The position numbers were made by a program, and so were the translations under genes. Shown here one piece after another: positions 31,979 through 39,925 of a stretch of 64,000 nt of DNA. How positions within the stretch are numbered: position 1 is the stretch's first letter; every line of letters begins with the position of its first letter. Below the pieces are notes generated by a model. That model was not told where the DNA came from and did no database searches. It was given only the letters and a program-made list of their open reading frames with translations. The stretch comes from Phytopseudomonas dryadis (GTDB taxonomy: Bacteria > Pseudomonadota > Gammaproteobacteria > Pseudomonadales > Pseudomonadaceae): assembly GCF_004327355.1 (NCBI RefSeq), contig NZ_QJUM01000006.1, forward strand, positions 1 to 64,000. The letters are read 5' to 3'.

Positions 31979-33235
31979 TCATGCCGTGGCCTTGCTCACG
32001 GGCAGCCACCTGAGGAGGCGTTTGCGCATGGGTACCACGGCGTTTTCCTGGGCCCAGACGCAGAGGATCACGGTGAGCAGCAGGAACAACGGGTAGAAGG
32101 CGATCGACAAGGTCTGTTCGCCGGCCTGGATGGCGCATTGCGACCAGTTGGCGAAACACTCCGCGGAAGCCACGTTGAGCAGTTTTTCCGAGCGCGAGAA
32201 CAGGGTGAAGGCCGGTACGTGCAACACGAACAAGGGCAGCGATGCCGCGCCCAGGCGCTGCGACCAGTGGCGCAGCGGTTCACTGGTCGGCGAGGGCGCC
32301 AGTGCGCACAGGTAGATCAGCATCATTTGCGATGGCAGCAGCAGGCCGTTGTGCAGCAGGTAGTACCAGTATTGTTCGCCCTCGACCAACCAGGCGGCGC
32401 CAAGGAAACAGGTCAGCACGGTAAGGATCATCAGCCCGATACCGGCAGCGCCCGGCGTGCGCCCGGCGTCCTGCATGTCGCGGAACAGCCCGTAGGCGAG
32501 AATGCCGGCAAGGAACTCCGGCAGGCGCACCAGCGGGTTGCGGTGCAGGATGCCGGTGAACGGCATGCCGTAATCACCATTGAGGATCACCAGGGCTGGC
32601 GGAATCATGTAGATCAGCGTGAGTACGCCCAGCCACAGCACCTTGTGCTTCAGGCGCGCCAGGCGTGGGGCCACGAAGGGAAAGGTGAGGTAGAAGAAGA
32701 ACAGCGTGGAGATCGACCATAGCGGCGGATTGAAGGTCAGGTAGAACGGGTTCCAGGCCTGCAGCATGAACAGCTGCAGCACGGTATTGAGGGCCAGTTC
32801 GCCGTTGCCCATGAAATGTTCGAGGGTGGTGCGCGAGATACCGGTCATGTCTTCGTTGGTGTCGTACACCACGAAGCGCACGCTGGCCTTGGTCTCGTCC
32901 GGCGGAATGCCGAGGTTGCTGATGATGAAGATCACCGCGATGGTCAGCAGCAGGGAAAAGATGTGCAACGGATACAGGTTGGCGAAGCGTTTGCTCCAGA
33001 AGCTCACCGCCGGTTCGCGCAGTTCGCCGCGCTTGCAGTAGACATGGGCGAGGAGAAAGCCGGAGAGCACGAAGAAGGTGCTGGTGGCGAAGAAGCCGAC
33101 GCCGCTCAGTTGCTTGATGATGGGCAGCTTCTGTTCCGCATAGTTGTGCAGGGTGTGGAAGACCACGATGTACAGGCCGAGCACGAAGCGCAGCCATTCG
33201 AGCCCGATGAAATGTTCCTTGCCGGTTCGGGTCAT
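31979..33235 (-). CDS. Membrane acyltransferase, acyltransferase_3 family
   Basis: This is a 418-residue integral membrane protein with about ten hydrophobic helices. The N-terminal GLEWLRFVLGLYIVVFHTLHNYAEQ carries the conserved R and H of the acyltransferase-3 (OafA/OpgC-like) family, and GFFATSTFFVLSGFLLAHVYCKRGEL is the usual second/third-helix motif. Such enzymes transfer acetyl or succinyl groups to surface or periplasmic glycans. It lies on the same strand, about 430 bp upstream of opgG (31979-33235 versus 31553). A role in OPG substitution is plausible, but a tandem repeat separates them, so it is unproven. Confidence 0.82.
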   Translation of the reverse strand: MTRTGKEHFIGLEWLRFVLGLYIVVFHTLHNYAEQKLPIIKQLSGVGFFATSTFFVLSGFLLAHVYCKRGELREPAVSFWSKRFANLYPLHIFSLLLTIAVIFIISNLGIPPDETKASVRFVVYDTNEDMTGISRTTLEHFMGNGELALNTVLQLFMLQAWNPFYLTFNPPLWSISTLFFFYLTFPFVAPRLARLKHKVLWLGVLTLIYMIPPALVILNGDYGMPFTGILHRNPLVRLPEFLAGILAYGLFRDMQDAGRTPGAAGIGLMILTVLTCFLGAAWLVEGEQYWYYLLHNGLLLPSQMMLIYLCALAPSPTSEPLRHWSQRLGAASLPLFVLHVPAFTLFSRSEKLLNVASAECFANWSQCAIQAGEQTLSIAFYPLFLLLTVILCVWAQENAVVPMRKRLLRWLPVSKATA

Positions 33236-33400
33236 CCCGTTCTCCTAATGCCTTATCGACCGTCCTTCCGGGCGCGGCGCGCTGTGCGCAGGGGGGAGTG
33301 CGCAGCCTTGTCGGCGTCCGGGTGGTGTTTCGACCGCGCCGGTCGCGTTTCGATCGATCTGATTTGCCGGGGCTGCACCGTGGAGTATGCAGATACCCCT

Positions 33401-33582
33401 TGGGAGCCGGCTGGCTCGCGACGGCGATGGGGAATCCATACCGGCGTCGCGAGTGAAAGCGCATCGCCAGCAAGCCGGCTCCTACGGTCTTTCAGGCGGC
33501 CGAGCATCGGATGTGGGCATCCAAAGCCTCCGTAGGAGCAAGCTTGCTCGCGACCGCGATGGCGAATCGACACCGGCGTTGC
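33401..33582. repeat. REP elements, one inverted pair plus one single copy
   Basis: GGGAGCCGGCTGGCTCGCGA (from 33402) faces its complement CCAGCAAGCCGGCTCCTACG (ending 33486), and a further copy CGTAGGAGCAAGCTTGCTCGCGA follows at 33531. These are classic Pseudomonas REP sequences. The 366-bp gap between the acyltransferase start and the Lon stop contains no gene. Confidence 0.8.
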
Positions 33583-33601
33583 GGGTGCCAGCCATCCGTT
33601 G

Positions 33602-35989
33602 TCAGTCGAACAGCACCTTGACCACATCGCTGAAGCGTTTGGCGAAGTGTACGGTGATGCCTGCCTTGAGGTAATCCGGCAGTTCCTGGTAGGAACCGCG
33701 GTTGGCCTCGGGCAGGATCAGCTCGAAGAGCTTCTGCCGGCGGGCGGCGATGACCTTCTCGCGCACGCCGCCGATGGGCAGCACCTGGCCGGTCAGGGTC
33801 AGTTCGCCGGTCATGGCCACGCCCTTCTTCGGCGCCTGGTTGCGCGCCAGCGACAGCAGGGCGCTGGCCATGGTGATGCCGGCGCTGGGGCCGTCCTTGG
33901 GCGTGGCGCCCTCGGGCACGTGCAGGTGGACGAAGGCCTCGTCGAAGTAGTTGGCCTGGCCACCGAACTGCTTGAGGTGCGAGCTGACGTAGCTGTGGGC
34001 GATTTCCGCCGACTCCTTCATCACATCGCCCAACTGGCCGGTGAGCTTGAAGCCACGGTTCAGCGTATGGGTGCGGCTGGCTTCGATCGGCAGCGTGGCG
34101 CCGCCCATGCTGGTCCAGGCCAGGCCGGTGATCACGCCGACGCCGGAAAGCACCTGCTCGCTGCGGAACACCGGCATGCCCAGGTACTGTTCCAGGTCCT
34201 TGGCGCCGATCCTGACCTTGGTGTCCGGGTCATCGAGCAGCTTGACCACCGCCTTGCGCACCAGCTTGCCGAGCTGCTTCTCCAACTGGCGTACGCCGGC
34301 CTCGCGGGCGTAACCCTCGATCAGGGCGCGCAGGGCGCTGTCGCTGATCGACAGCTGCTTGCTCGACACCCCGGCCTTTTCCAGTTGCTTGGGCCACAGG
34401 TGGCGCTTGGCGATGGCCAGTTTTTCCTCGGTGATATAGCCCGACAGGCGAATCACTTCCATGCGGTCGAGCAGCGGGCCGGGGATCGGATCCAGGGTGT
34501 TGGCGGTGCAGACGAACAGCACCTTGGACAGATCCAGGCGCATATCCAGGTAGTGGTCGAGGAATTCGACGTTCTGCTCCGGGTCGAGGGTTTCCAGCAG
34601 CGCCGAGGCCGGGTCGCCCTGGAAACTGCTGCCCATCTTGTCGATCTCGTCGAGCATGATCACCGGGTTCATCACCTCGACATCCTTGAGCGCCTGCACC
34701 AGCTTGCCGGGCAGGGCGCCGATGTAGGTGCGGCGGTGGCCCTTGATCTCGGCCTCGTCACGCATGCCGCCGACGGAGAACCGGTAGAACGGCCGGCCGA
34801 GGGACTCGGCGATGGATTTGCCGATGCTGGTCTTGCCCACGCCGGGCGGGCCGACCAGCAGCACGATGGAGCCGGAGATCTCGCCCTTGAAGGCGCCGAC
34901 GGCGAGGAACTCGGTGATGCGTTCCTTGATGTCGTCCATGCCGGCATGGTGGTCGTCCAGCACCTTGCGCGCGTGGTGCAGGTCGAGCTTGTCCTTGCCG
35001 AACACGCCCCAGGGCACGCTGGTGGCCCAGTCCAGGTAATTGCGCGTCACCGCGTATTCCGGCGAGCCGGTTTCCAGGATCGACAGCTTGTTCAGTTCCT
35101 CGTCGATGCGCTTGCGCGCCTGCTCGGGCAGGGTCTTGCCCTCCAGGCGCTGGCTGAACTGTTCGACGTCGGCGCTGCGGTCATCCTTGGTGATGCCCAG
35201 CTCGCGCTGGATGATCTTCAGCTGTTCCTTGAGGAAGAACTCGCGCTGGTGCTCGCCGACGGTACGGTTGACCTCGGCGGAGAGCTCGTTCTGCAGGCGC
35301 GCCACTTCCACTTCCTTGCGCAGCAGCGGCAGCACCTTCTCCATGCGCTTGAGGATCGGCACGGTGTCGAGCACTTCCTGCAGGGTCTTGGCCGGGGCGG
35401 TGGTCAGGGCGGCGGCGAAATCGCTCAGTGGCGATGGATCGTTGGGGCTGAAGCGGTTGAGGTAGTTCTTCAGCTCTTCGTTGTACAGCGGATTGAGCGG
35501 CAGCAGCTCCTTGATCACGTTGATCAGGGCCATGCCATAGGCCTTGACCTCGTCACGCGAGTCGTTGGCGTTGCGCGGGTAGTCGACCTCGGCCAGGTAG
35601 GGCGGGCGATGGTGCTTGAGCCAGCCACGGATGCGCACGCGGTTGAGGCCCTGGGCGACGAACTGTAGCTTGCCGTCGTCGCGGCTGATGTGGTGGATGC
35701 GCACCACGGTACCGTGCTCCGGCAGGCTCGAGGTATCGAAATGGCGCGGGTCGGTGACCGGCTGGTCGACATAGAACAGCGCCAGGGTGCGGTGCTCGGT
35801 CTTGCTCACCAGCTCCAGGGTTTCCGCCCAGTGCTCCTCGTTGACGATGATCGGCAGCACCTGCGCCGGAAAGAACGGCCGGTTGTGGATCGGAATCACA
35901 TACAGCTTGTCCGGCAGATGCTGGCCAGGAAGCATCAGGCCGTGGCTGTTCTGCTCGGAAACGATTTCGATATCTTGCGCTTCGTTCAT
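33602..35989 (-). CDS. lon: Lon-type ATP-dependent protease (second, AsrA-like paralogue)
   Basis: This is a 795-residue cytoplasmic serine protease of the LonA type. It has an N-terminal substrate domain (DKLYVIPIHNRPFFPAQVLPI), an AAA+ domain with Walker A GPPGVGKTSIGKS and Walker B VIMLDEIDKMG, and a C-terminal Ser/Lys-dyad protease domain with Ser702 (KDGPSAGIT) and Lys745 (VREKV). The N-terminus differs from canonical Lon (LPLLPLRDVVV) and matches the pseudomonad paralogue sometimes called AsrA, as far as I recall. It is not next to clpX or hupB, which supports a paralogue. It is monocistronic. The 258-bp upstream region probably holds its promoter, but I cannot pick boxes with confidence. 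Confidence 0.92.
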   Translation of the reverse strand: MNEAQDIEIVSEQNSHGLMLPGQHLPDKLYVIPIHNRPFFPAQVLPIIVNEEHWAETLELVSKTEHRTLALFYVDQPVTDPRHFDTSSLPEHGTVVRIHHISRDDGKLQFVAQGLNRVRIRGWLKHHRPPYLAEVDYPRNANDSRDEVKAYGMALINVIKELLPLNPLYNEELKNYLNRFSPNDPSPLSDFAAALTTAPAKTLQEVLDTVPILKRMEKVLPLLRKEVEVARLQNELSAEVNRTVGEHQREFFLKEQLKIIQRELGITKDDRSADVEQFSQRLEGKTLPEQARKRIDEELNKLSILETGSPEYAVTRNYLDWATSVPWGVFGKDKLDLHHARKVLDDHHAGMDDIKERITEFLAVGAFKGEISGSIVLLVGPPGVGKTSIGKSIAESLGRPFYRFSVGGMRDEAEIKGHRRTYIGALPGKLVQALKDVEVMNPVIMLDEIDKMGSSFQGDPASALLETLDPEQNVEFLDHYLDMRLDLSKVLFVCTANTLDPIPGPLLDRMEVIRLSGYITEEKLAIAKRHLWPKQLEKAGVSSKQLSISDSALRALIEGYAREAGVRQLEKQLGKLVRKAVVKLLDDPDTKVRIGAKDLEQYLGMPVFRSEQVLSGVGVITGLAWTSMGGATLPIEASRTHTLNRGFKLTGQLGDVMKESAEIAHSYVSSHLKQFGGQANYFDEAFVHLHVPEGATPKDGPSAGITMASALLSLARNQAPKKGVAMTGELTLTGQVLPIGGVREKVIAARRQKLFELILPEANRGSYQELPDYLKAGITVHFAKRFSDVVKVLFD

Positions 35990-36247
35990 GCGGCACCTGT
36001 GATTTCACGTTAAGCCTTAGATGGGGGGCTGCCGGCTTTTTTCAAACATTTTTTCCTTGTCCTCTCGTCTTCGCCGGTAACGGGCCGTGTCGCTGCAGCC
36101 ATGGTGCCGCGGCGCTGGCAGGGCAGCCCGGCCCAGGCCCGCGCCGCGGGAGCCGGGCGCGAGCGGCGCTTCCGCCTGTCGTCGGGCATACAGTTTTGCC
36201 GGGCAAAGCGGTAGAGTGCGGGCTTCGCCTCTTCGAGTTGCGGATCC

Positions 36248-36994
36248 ATGCTCAACGCCCGTCTTATGCGCCTGGACGATCAGGCCCACGAACATACCCA
36301 CGACCACCATCAACTGGTGATGTCGGTGTCGGGGCGCGCCGAGTTCGAGGTCGTGGGCCGTGGCGGAGAAGTGTGCCGCATGCGTGCGTGCCTGGTGCCG
36401 GGCGACGCCGACCACCAGTTCGCCGGGATCGGCGATAACCGCATGTTGATCGTCGACCTCGACGAACAGGACATGTCCAGCGAGGACCTGCAACTGCTCG
36501 GCCACCTGTTCGACACACCGCGCTACCCGCAACTGGATGTCGACTTCCAGCACCTGCTCTGCTATGCCGGCGCCGAGCTGGAGCGCTATGGCAGCGACCC
36601 GCTGCTGGCCCGTTCCCTGGGCGGCGTATTGCTGCGTGCCTTGCACCTGCGCCTGTTCGGCGAGCAGTCCGGACGTGCCCATGGCTCGCTGGATATCTCC
36701 GGGCTGGACAGCTATATCGCCGAGCACCTGGCGCGGCGCATCAGTGTCGCCGAGCTGGCCCATGTGGCCTGCCTGAGCCCCAGCCATTTCCATGCGCAGT
36801 TCAAGGACAGCGTCGGCCTCACGCCCCACCAGTACCTGCTCAAGGCCCGCCTCGACCGTGCTGCGCGCTTGCTGCGCGAGAGCAACCTGCCGCTGATTCG
36901 CATTGCCGAAGAATGTGGTTTCTCCAGCCAGAGCGCGCTCACCACGGCCATGCGCCGCTATCTGGGGCTTACGCCAAAGCGATTGCGCGGCTAG
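36248..36994 (+). CDS. AraC-family transcriptional regulator
   Basis: This is a 248-residue regulator. An N-terminal cupin-like sensing half (AHEHTHDHHQLVMSVSGRAEFEVVGRGG, His-rich) is followed by two C-terminal helix-turn-helix units (RISVAELAHVACLSPSHFHAQFKDSVGLTPHQYLLKARL and LIRIAEECGFSSQSALTTAMRRYLGLTPKRLRG). The His cluster may bind metal or a small ligand. No obvious target gene adjoins it: lon is divergent and elaA lies past the miniature element. The TAG stop at 36992-36994 is part of the CTAG at which that element starts, so the insertion left the protein intact. Confidence 0.9.
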   Translation: MLNARLMRLDDQAHEHTHDHHQLVMSVSGRAEFEVVGRGGEVCRMRACLVPGDADHQFAGIGDNRMLIVDLDEQDMSSEDLQLLGHLFDTPRYPQLDVDFQHLLCYAGAELERYGSDPLLARSLGGVLLRALHLRLFGEQSGRAHGSLDISGLDSYIAEHLARRISVAELAHVACLSPSHFHAQFKDSVGLTPHQYLLKARLDRAARLLRESNLPLIRIAEECGFSSQSALTTAMRRYLGLTPKRLRG

Positions 36995-37235
36995 TGTCGC
37001 GACGCAGATCAAATGTCGGTCGCACGGTATCTACACGGGCTTCAGCAATAAGCGTGCAGCATGGCCACATTCGTGTAGGAGCCGCGCCCTCGCGGCGAAT
37101 CGTGGCCATCGCGCGTTTTTGCAGCATGGCCGCCAGCGCATCGCGCCGGGGTCGACGCTCCAACCCTGATTGCGAACGGCGGGGATCAAGATGGTATCCA
37201 CGGAGTCCGACATTTCATGGTCGACACGACACTAG
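36991..37235. repeat. 245-bp IS630-type miniature inverted-repeat element
   Basis: CTAG is at both tips (36991-36994 and 37232-37235). The left inverted repeat is CTAGTGTCGCGACGCAGATC followed by AAATGTCGG, and the right one is its near complement (CCGACATTTCATGGTCGAC, ACGACACTAG). The left tip CTAGTGTCGCG is identical to that of the IS630-family element at 213. The interior contains REP-like GTAGGAGCCGCGCCCTCGCGG and its partner and has no gene. The left CTAG supplies the TAG stop of the AraC gene. It is probably mobilised in trans by the IS630-family transposase. Confidence 0.8.
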
Positions 37236-37389
37236 GCTCTGCTGCCGTTTCAGCGCAAGCCGCGTTGCCGCGAGACATCTCGCCAGGCTTGGCGCTGGAC
37301 GCAGCGCCCCTGGGACTACCCGATCACGGTCGGCTCCTCTAAAGTCTGCGGCCTGCTGCTCAGCCTCAGTCAAATCCCGCGAGCCGATC

Positions 37390-37845
37390 ATGTCCATTAC
37401 CTGGCACCTCAAACCCCACGCCGACCTGAGCAAGGCGCAGCTGTACGCTGCACTGATGCTGCGCACCCGCGTTTTCGTCGTCGAGCAGAACTGTCCCTAT
37501 CAGGAGGTCGACGGCCTCGACCTGCTGGGCGATACCTGCCACCTGTTGGGCTGGCGGGGCGATGAACTGGTGGCCTATCTGCGCCTGCTCGATCCGGCAT
37601 TGAACCAGGGCGAGGTGATCATCGGTCGCGTCGTGACCGCCGGCAGCGTCCGCGGCACCGGCCTTGGCCACGAGATGATGAGCCAGGCCCTGGAAGCCTG
37701 CGCCCAGCGCTGGCCAAGCCGGCCGATCTACCTCTCCGCCCAGGCCCATCTGCAGGGCTACTACGGCCGTTACGGCTTCGTGGCGGAGACCGGCGAGTAT
37801 CTCGAAGACGGCATTCCCCACATCGGCATGCGCCGCCCGGCCTGA
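37390..37845 (+). CDS. elaA: ElaA-type GNAT acetyltransferase
   Basis: This is a 151-residue Gcn5-related N-acetyltransferase of the ElaA subgroup. The N-terminus ITWHLKPHADLSKAQLYAALMLRTRVFVVEQNCPYQEVDGLD is the family signature. VIIGRVVTAGSVRGTGLGHEMM provides the acetyl-CoA-binding R/Q-x-x-G-x-G loop. LSAQAHLQGYYGRYGFVAETGEYLEDGIPHIGM is the conserved tail. The substrate is unknown. ATG 37390 is used because similarity begins there; the open frame extends back into the miniature element without meaning. Confidence 0.92.
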   Translation: MSITWHLKPHADLSKAQLYAALMLRTRVFVVEQNCPYQEVDGLDLLGDTCHLLGWRGDELVAYLRLLDPALNQGEVIIGRVVTAGSVRGTGLGHEMMSQALEACAQRWPSRPIYLSAQAHLQGYYGRYGFVAETGEYLEDGIPHIGMRRPA

Positions 37846-37917
37846 CCACAACCGCCCCTGCGACACAGCGAAAAGCCCAAGCAATTGAAAGCAGGCGAAA
37901 AAAATCGCCAGGCGGGC

Positions 37918-37946
37918 TTCGCCAAAGCGATTTCAGCTGGTATCAT
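37918..37946 (+). promoter_or_regulatory. Candidate promoter of tRNA-Ser
   Basis: TATCAT at 37941-37946 is a fair -10 box, with a weak TTCGCC at -35 (37918-37923, 17-base spacing). It is followed by GCGCGCC, the GC-rich discriminator typical of growth-rate-regulated stable RNA promoters, a few bases before the tRNA. Confidence 0.5.
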
Positions 37947-37957
37947 GCGCGCCGCCT

Positions 37958-38047
37958 GGGAAGATGCCGGAGTGGCCGAACGGGACGGATTCGAAATCCG
38001 TTGTATCAGCGATGGTACCTAGGGTTCAAATCCCTATCTTCCCGCCA
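37958..38047 (+). tRNA. serU: tRNA-Ser, anticodon CGA
   Basis: This 90-base gene folds as a class II tRNA. The acceptor is GGGAAGA paired with TCTTCCC. The anticodon stem ACGGA/TCCGT encloses the loop TTCGAAA with anticodon CGA at 37992-37994. It has a long variable arm (ATCAGCGATGGTACCT), a T-arm with GGTTCAAATCC, discriminator G and encoded CCA. It decodes UCG. The symbol follows the E. coli CGA isoacceptor. Its 3' end is the attachment site of the adjoining genomic island. Confidence 0.96.
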
Positions 38048-38050
38048 TAT
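38025..38050 (+). repeat. attL: tRNA-Ser 3' end of the genomic island
   Basis: TTCAAATCCCTATCTTCCCGCCATAT at the tRNA 3' end recurs in degenerate form as TCAAACCCTATGCTTCCCGCCATAT at 40805-40829. The longest identical stretch is CTTCCCGCCATAT. A tyrosine integrase remnant lies between the copies, so these are read as attL and attR. Confidence 0.7.
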
Positions 38051-38060
38051 CTCAAGCCTA

Positions 38061-38094
38061 AGCCCCTGAAATTCATAGAGTTTCGGGGGCTTTT
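38061..38094 (+). terminator. Rho-independent terminator after tRNA-Ser
   Basis: AGCCCCTGAAA (38061-38071) pairs with TTTCGGGGGCT (38081-38091), allowing one G-T pair, and is followed by T residues. It sits 13 bp past the tRNA. Confidence 0.8.
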
Positions 38095-38140
38095 GCTTTT
38101 CAGGGCCTACCATCTGTCGAAAGCCAGCTTGGCTTGTCGC

Positions 38141-38425
38141 CTAACCCTGGAGCGGGGGCCACATTCTGGCGACATGCACCAGTGCCAGAATCCATACCGC
38201 GTCATTCTCAGTCTGGTAGACAAGCCGATAATTTTCGTGAGGGATCAGTTCGCGGGTCCCTACGATCTGCCCTAATTTCCCCTTATCGGGAAAGGCTTTC
38301 AGGGATGCTGCAGCGGCGCTGAATAACTCATCCATACGCACGGCTGCGTGAGGGTTATCTGTCGCAATGTAGTCCCATATATCCAAACGATCCTGCTCAG
38401 CTTCGGGCGTCCAGATGACCTTCAT
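38141..38425 (-). CDS. RelE/ParE-family toxin
   Basis: This is a 94-residue toxin of the RelE/ParE superfamily. It starts MKVIWTPEAEQDRLDIWDYIATDNPHAAVRMDELF, the typical ParE N-terminus, and ends with YRLVYQTENDAVWILALVHVARMWPP, where the strand ending VHVAR fits the family. ParE members poison gyrase and RelE members cleave mRNA; I cannot say which applies here. Its ATG overlaps the antitoxin stop by four bases. It is the first gene cluster inside the tRNA-Ser island and its reading frame is intact. Confidence 0.88.
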   Translation of the reverse strand: MKVIWTPEAEQDRLDIWDYIATDNPHAAVRMDELFSAAAASLKAFPDKGKLGQIVGTRELIPHENYRLVYQTENDAVWILALVHVARMWPPLQG

Positions 38426-38700
38426 TCGTGGCCCAAAGCCTTGGCACGGCGTTCAGCGAATGCGGCTTCTACCTCTTCATTGGATCGGCCACGGCCAGCA
38501 TCGACCGAGGCTCTAGCAACAGCCACTTTGCGCTGAACGAATTCATCATGCGCCTTGGCTTGCTGCTGCTGGCGAATGTAATCGCGCATAAGGTCACGCA
38601 TTACCTGGGAGGCCGGGAGGTGAGCAGCTTGGGCTGCGGCCATGAATCCGTCGCGTAGCTCAGGCTCCAATTTCAGGTTGAATACCGCTTCTTTAGCCAT
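38422..38700 (-). CDS. RHH-type antitoxin of the ParE-like toxin
   Basis: This is a 92-residue protein starting MAKEAVFNLKLEPELRDGF. It has a ribbon-helix-helix DNA-binding N-terminus (residues 5-50, AHLPASQVMRDLMRDYIRQQ) and a charged, probably disordered C-terminus that would wrap the toxin. ATG 38700 is preferred to 38778 because the RHH strand begins there and AAAGG precedes it. It is upstream of and overlaps the toxin. It is probably autoregulated through the palindrome at 38727. Confidence 0.87.
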   Translation of the reverse strand: MAKEAVFNLKLEPELRDGFMAAAQAAHLPASQVMRDLMRDYIRQQQQAKAHDEFVQRKVAVARASVDAGRGRSNEEVEAAFAERRAKALGHE

Positions 38701-38726
38701 GACAGTTACCTTTGGTCGTGTGTACG

Positions 38727-38738
38727 ACGTATATACGT
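38727..38738 (-). promoter_or_regulatory. Operator palindrome of the ParE/RHH operon
   Basis: ACGTATATACGT is a perfect 12-bp palindrome, 27 bp upstream of the antitoxin start in the only AT-rich spot of the promoter region. It overlaps likely -10 sequence, fitting RHH autorepression. Confidence 0.6.
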
Positions 38739-38771
38739 TTTCAGGCATTTTAAGCCAAGACTCAGAGACTG

Positions 38772-39008
38772 TCAGCAATAGAGGGGAGCTGGTGTGATCA
38801 GGTCGATAAAGCGGCGATAGTCACCAACAGGCCCGAATCTAACGGCGTCCTGCAGGTGATCAGGAGCGAGGTGGGCATAGCGCATGGTCATAGCCAGCGA
38901 TTGATGGCCTAGGATTTTCTGCAGGGTCAGGATGTTTCCACCGTTCATCACGAAGCGACTGGCGAACGTGTGTCGCAGGACGTGGGAAGCCTGACCCGCA
39001 GGCAAGAC
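38772..39008 (-). pseudogene. Tyrosine integrase, C-terminal remnant
   Basis: About 77 residues of a phage/island-type tyrosine recombinase remain. HVLRHTFASRFVMNGGNILTLQKILGHQSLAMTMRYAHLAPDHLQDAV contains the HxLR box, the GH box and the catalytic Tyr in MRYAHL. The N-terminal two-thirds is missing: the frame is cut at 39008 by an IS5-family element, and no N-terminal integrase sequence is recognised beyond it. The island can therefore no longer excise by itself. Confidence 0.85.
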
Positions 39009-39924
39009 TAGGGTTTGTCTGAAAAGTCGTATTTGCTAGCCTGGCTCCGCAATGGCAAGCGGAGGTAGGCATGACGGGGCGGTACGCGCTTTCTAATGCA
39101 CGTTGGACAGTGATCGAAGACATCGTTTCTCCGCCCCAGAAGATGGGGCGCCCACGCCGTGATGATCGGCAAATGCTCGATGGCATCTTCTGGATTCTCT
39201 GCTCGGGCGCCAAATGGCGTGACCTACCCGAGCGCTATGGCCCTTGGAAGACGGTTTACCAGCGCTTTCGGCAATGGCGCGACGACGGTACCTTCGAGCG
39301 CGTTCTGGCTCGTCTGCATCTGAAGCTTCGCCAGGATGGCTATTTGGATCTGGACACCTGGATGATCGATTCCACCACGATTCGCGCCACACGCGCCGCC
39401 TCGGGAGGCGGAAAAAAGGGGGGCCGGACGAACCGTTAGACCATGCGTTGGGCCGCAGTCGTGGCGGGTTGGGCACCAAGCTTCATCTGCTCTGCGATGC
39501 GCAAGGATTTCCGCTGAGCTTTACGCTGTCGCCAGGGCAGCAGGCCGACTCGCAGCACTTCATCGCGTTGCTCGAACAGGTGCGGCTGCCGGGGGGCAAG
39601 GGGCGACCACGCAAGCGTTGCCGTCGTATCTTGGCCGACAAGGGGTACGACAGCGAAGCGCTGCGGCGTCACTGCGGCCGTGTCGGTATCCAGCCTGTCA
39701 TTGCTCGACGCAAGATGCATCGCAAGCCACGTCCTGGACTGCCTCGACTCTTTGATCGATCTCAGTACCGGCAGCGCAATGCGATCGAACGCCTGTTCAG
39801 TTGGCTCAAGGAAAAGCGCAGGCTCTGCACCCGTTTCGACAAGCTAGCCAGCAGCTTCAAAGCCATGGTGACCCTGGCCTGTATCGATCGATGCTGGCGC
39901 GTCGACTTTTCAGACAAACCCTAG
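39008..39924 (+). mobile_element. IS5-family (IS427-like) insertion sequence
   Basis: Inverted repeats GGTTTGTCTGAAAAGTCG (from 39012) and its complement CGACTTTTCAGACAAACC (ending 39920) are flanked on both sides by CTAG (39008-39011 and 39921-39924), the target duplication. One transposase is encoded in two overlapping frames. The element interrupts the integrase gene. Confidence 0.88.
39071..39924 (+). CDS. IS5-family transposase (orfA/orfB, -1 frameshift)
   Basis: This is a DDE transposase. OrfA (39071-39439) begins MTGRYALSNARWTVIEDIV and includes PRRDDRQMLDGIFWILCSGAKWRDLPERYG and the first catalytic Asp in DTWMIDSTTIRA. At 39412-39418 the canonical slippery heptamer A-AAA-AAG lies in the right phase for a -1 shift into orfB. 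OrfB carries LADKGYDSEAL and RNAIERLFSWLKEKRRLCTRFDK, the remaining catalytic residues. The stop codon TAG (39922-39924) is not in the element proper but in the flanking CTAG target copy. Confidence 0.85.
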
Positions 39925-39925
39925 G

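Noticed and set aside
33599..35668. 689-codon plus-strand open frame antisense to the Lon-type protease
   Set aside because: Shadow of the protease gene with no recognisable domain.
36991..37235. Small RNA gene in the AraC-elaA gap
   Set aside because: The structured DNA is explained by inverted repeats of a miniature element; no promoter or terminator specific to an RNA is seen.
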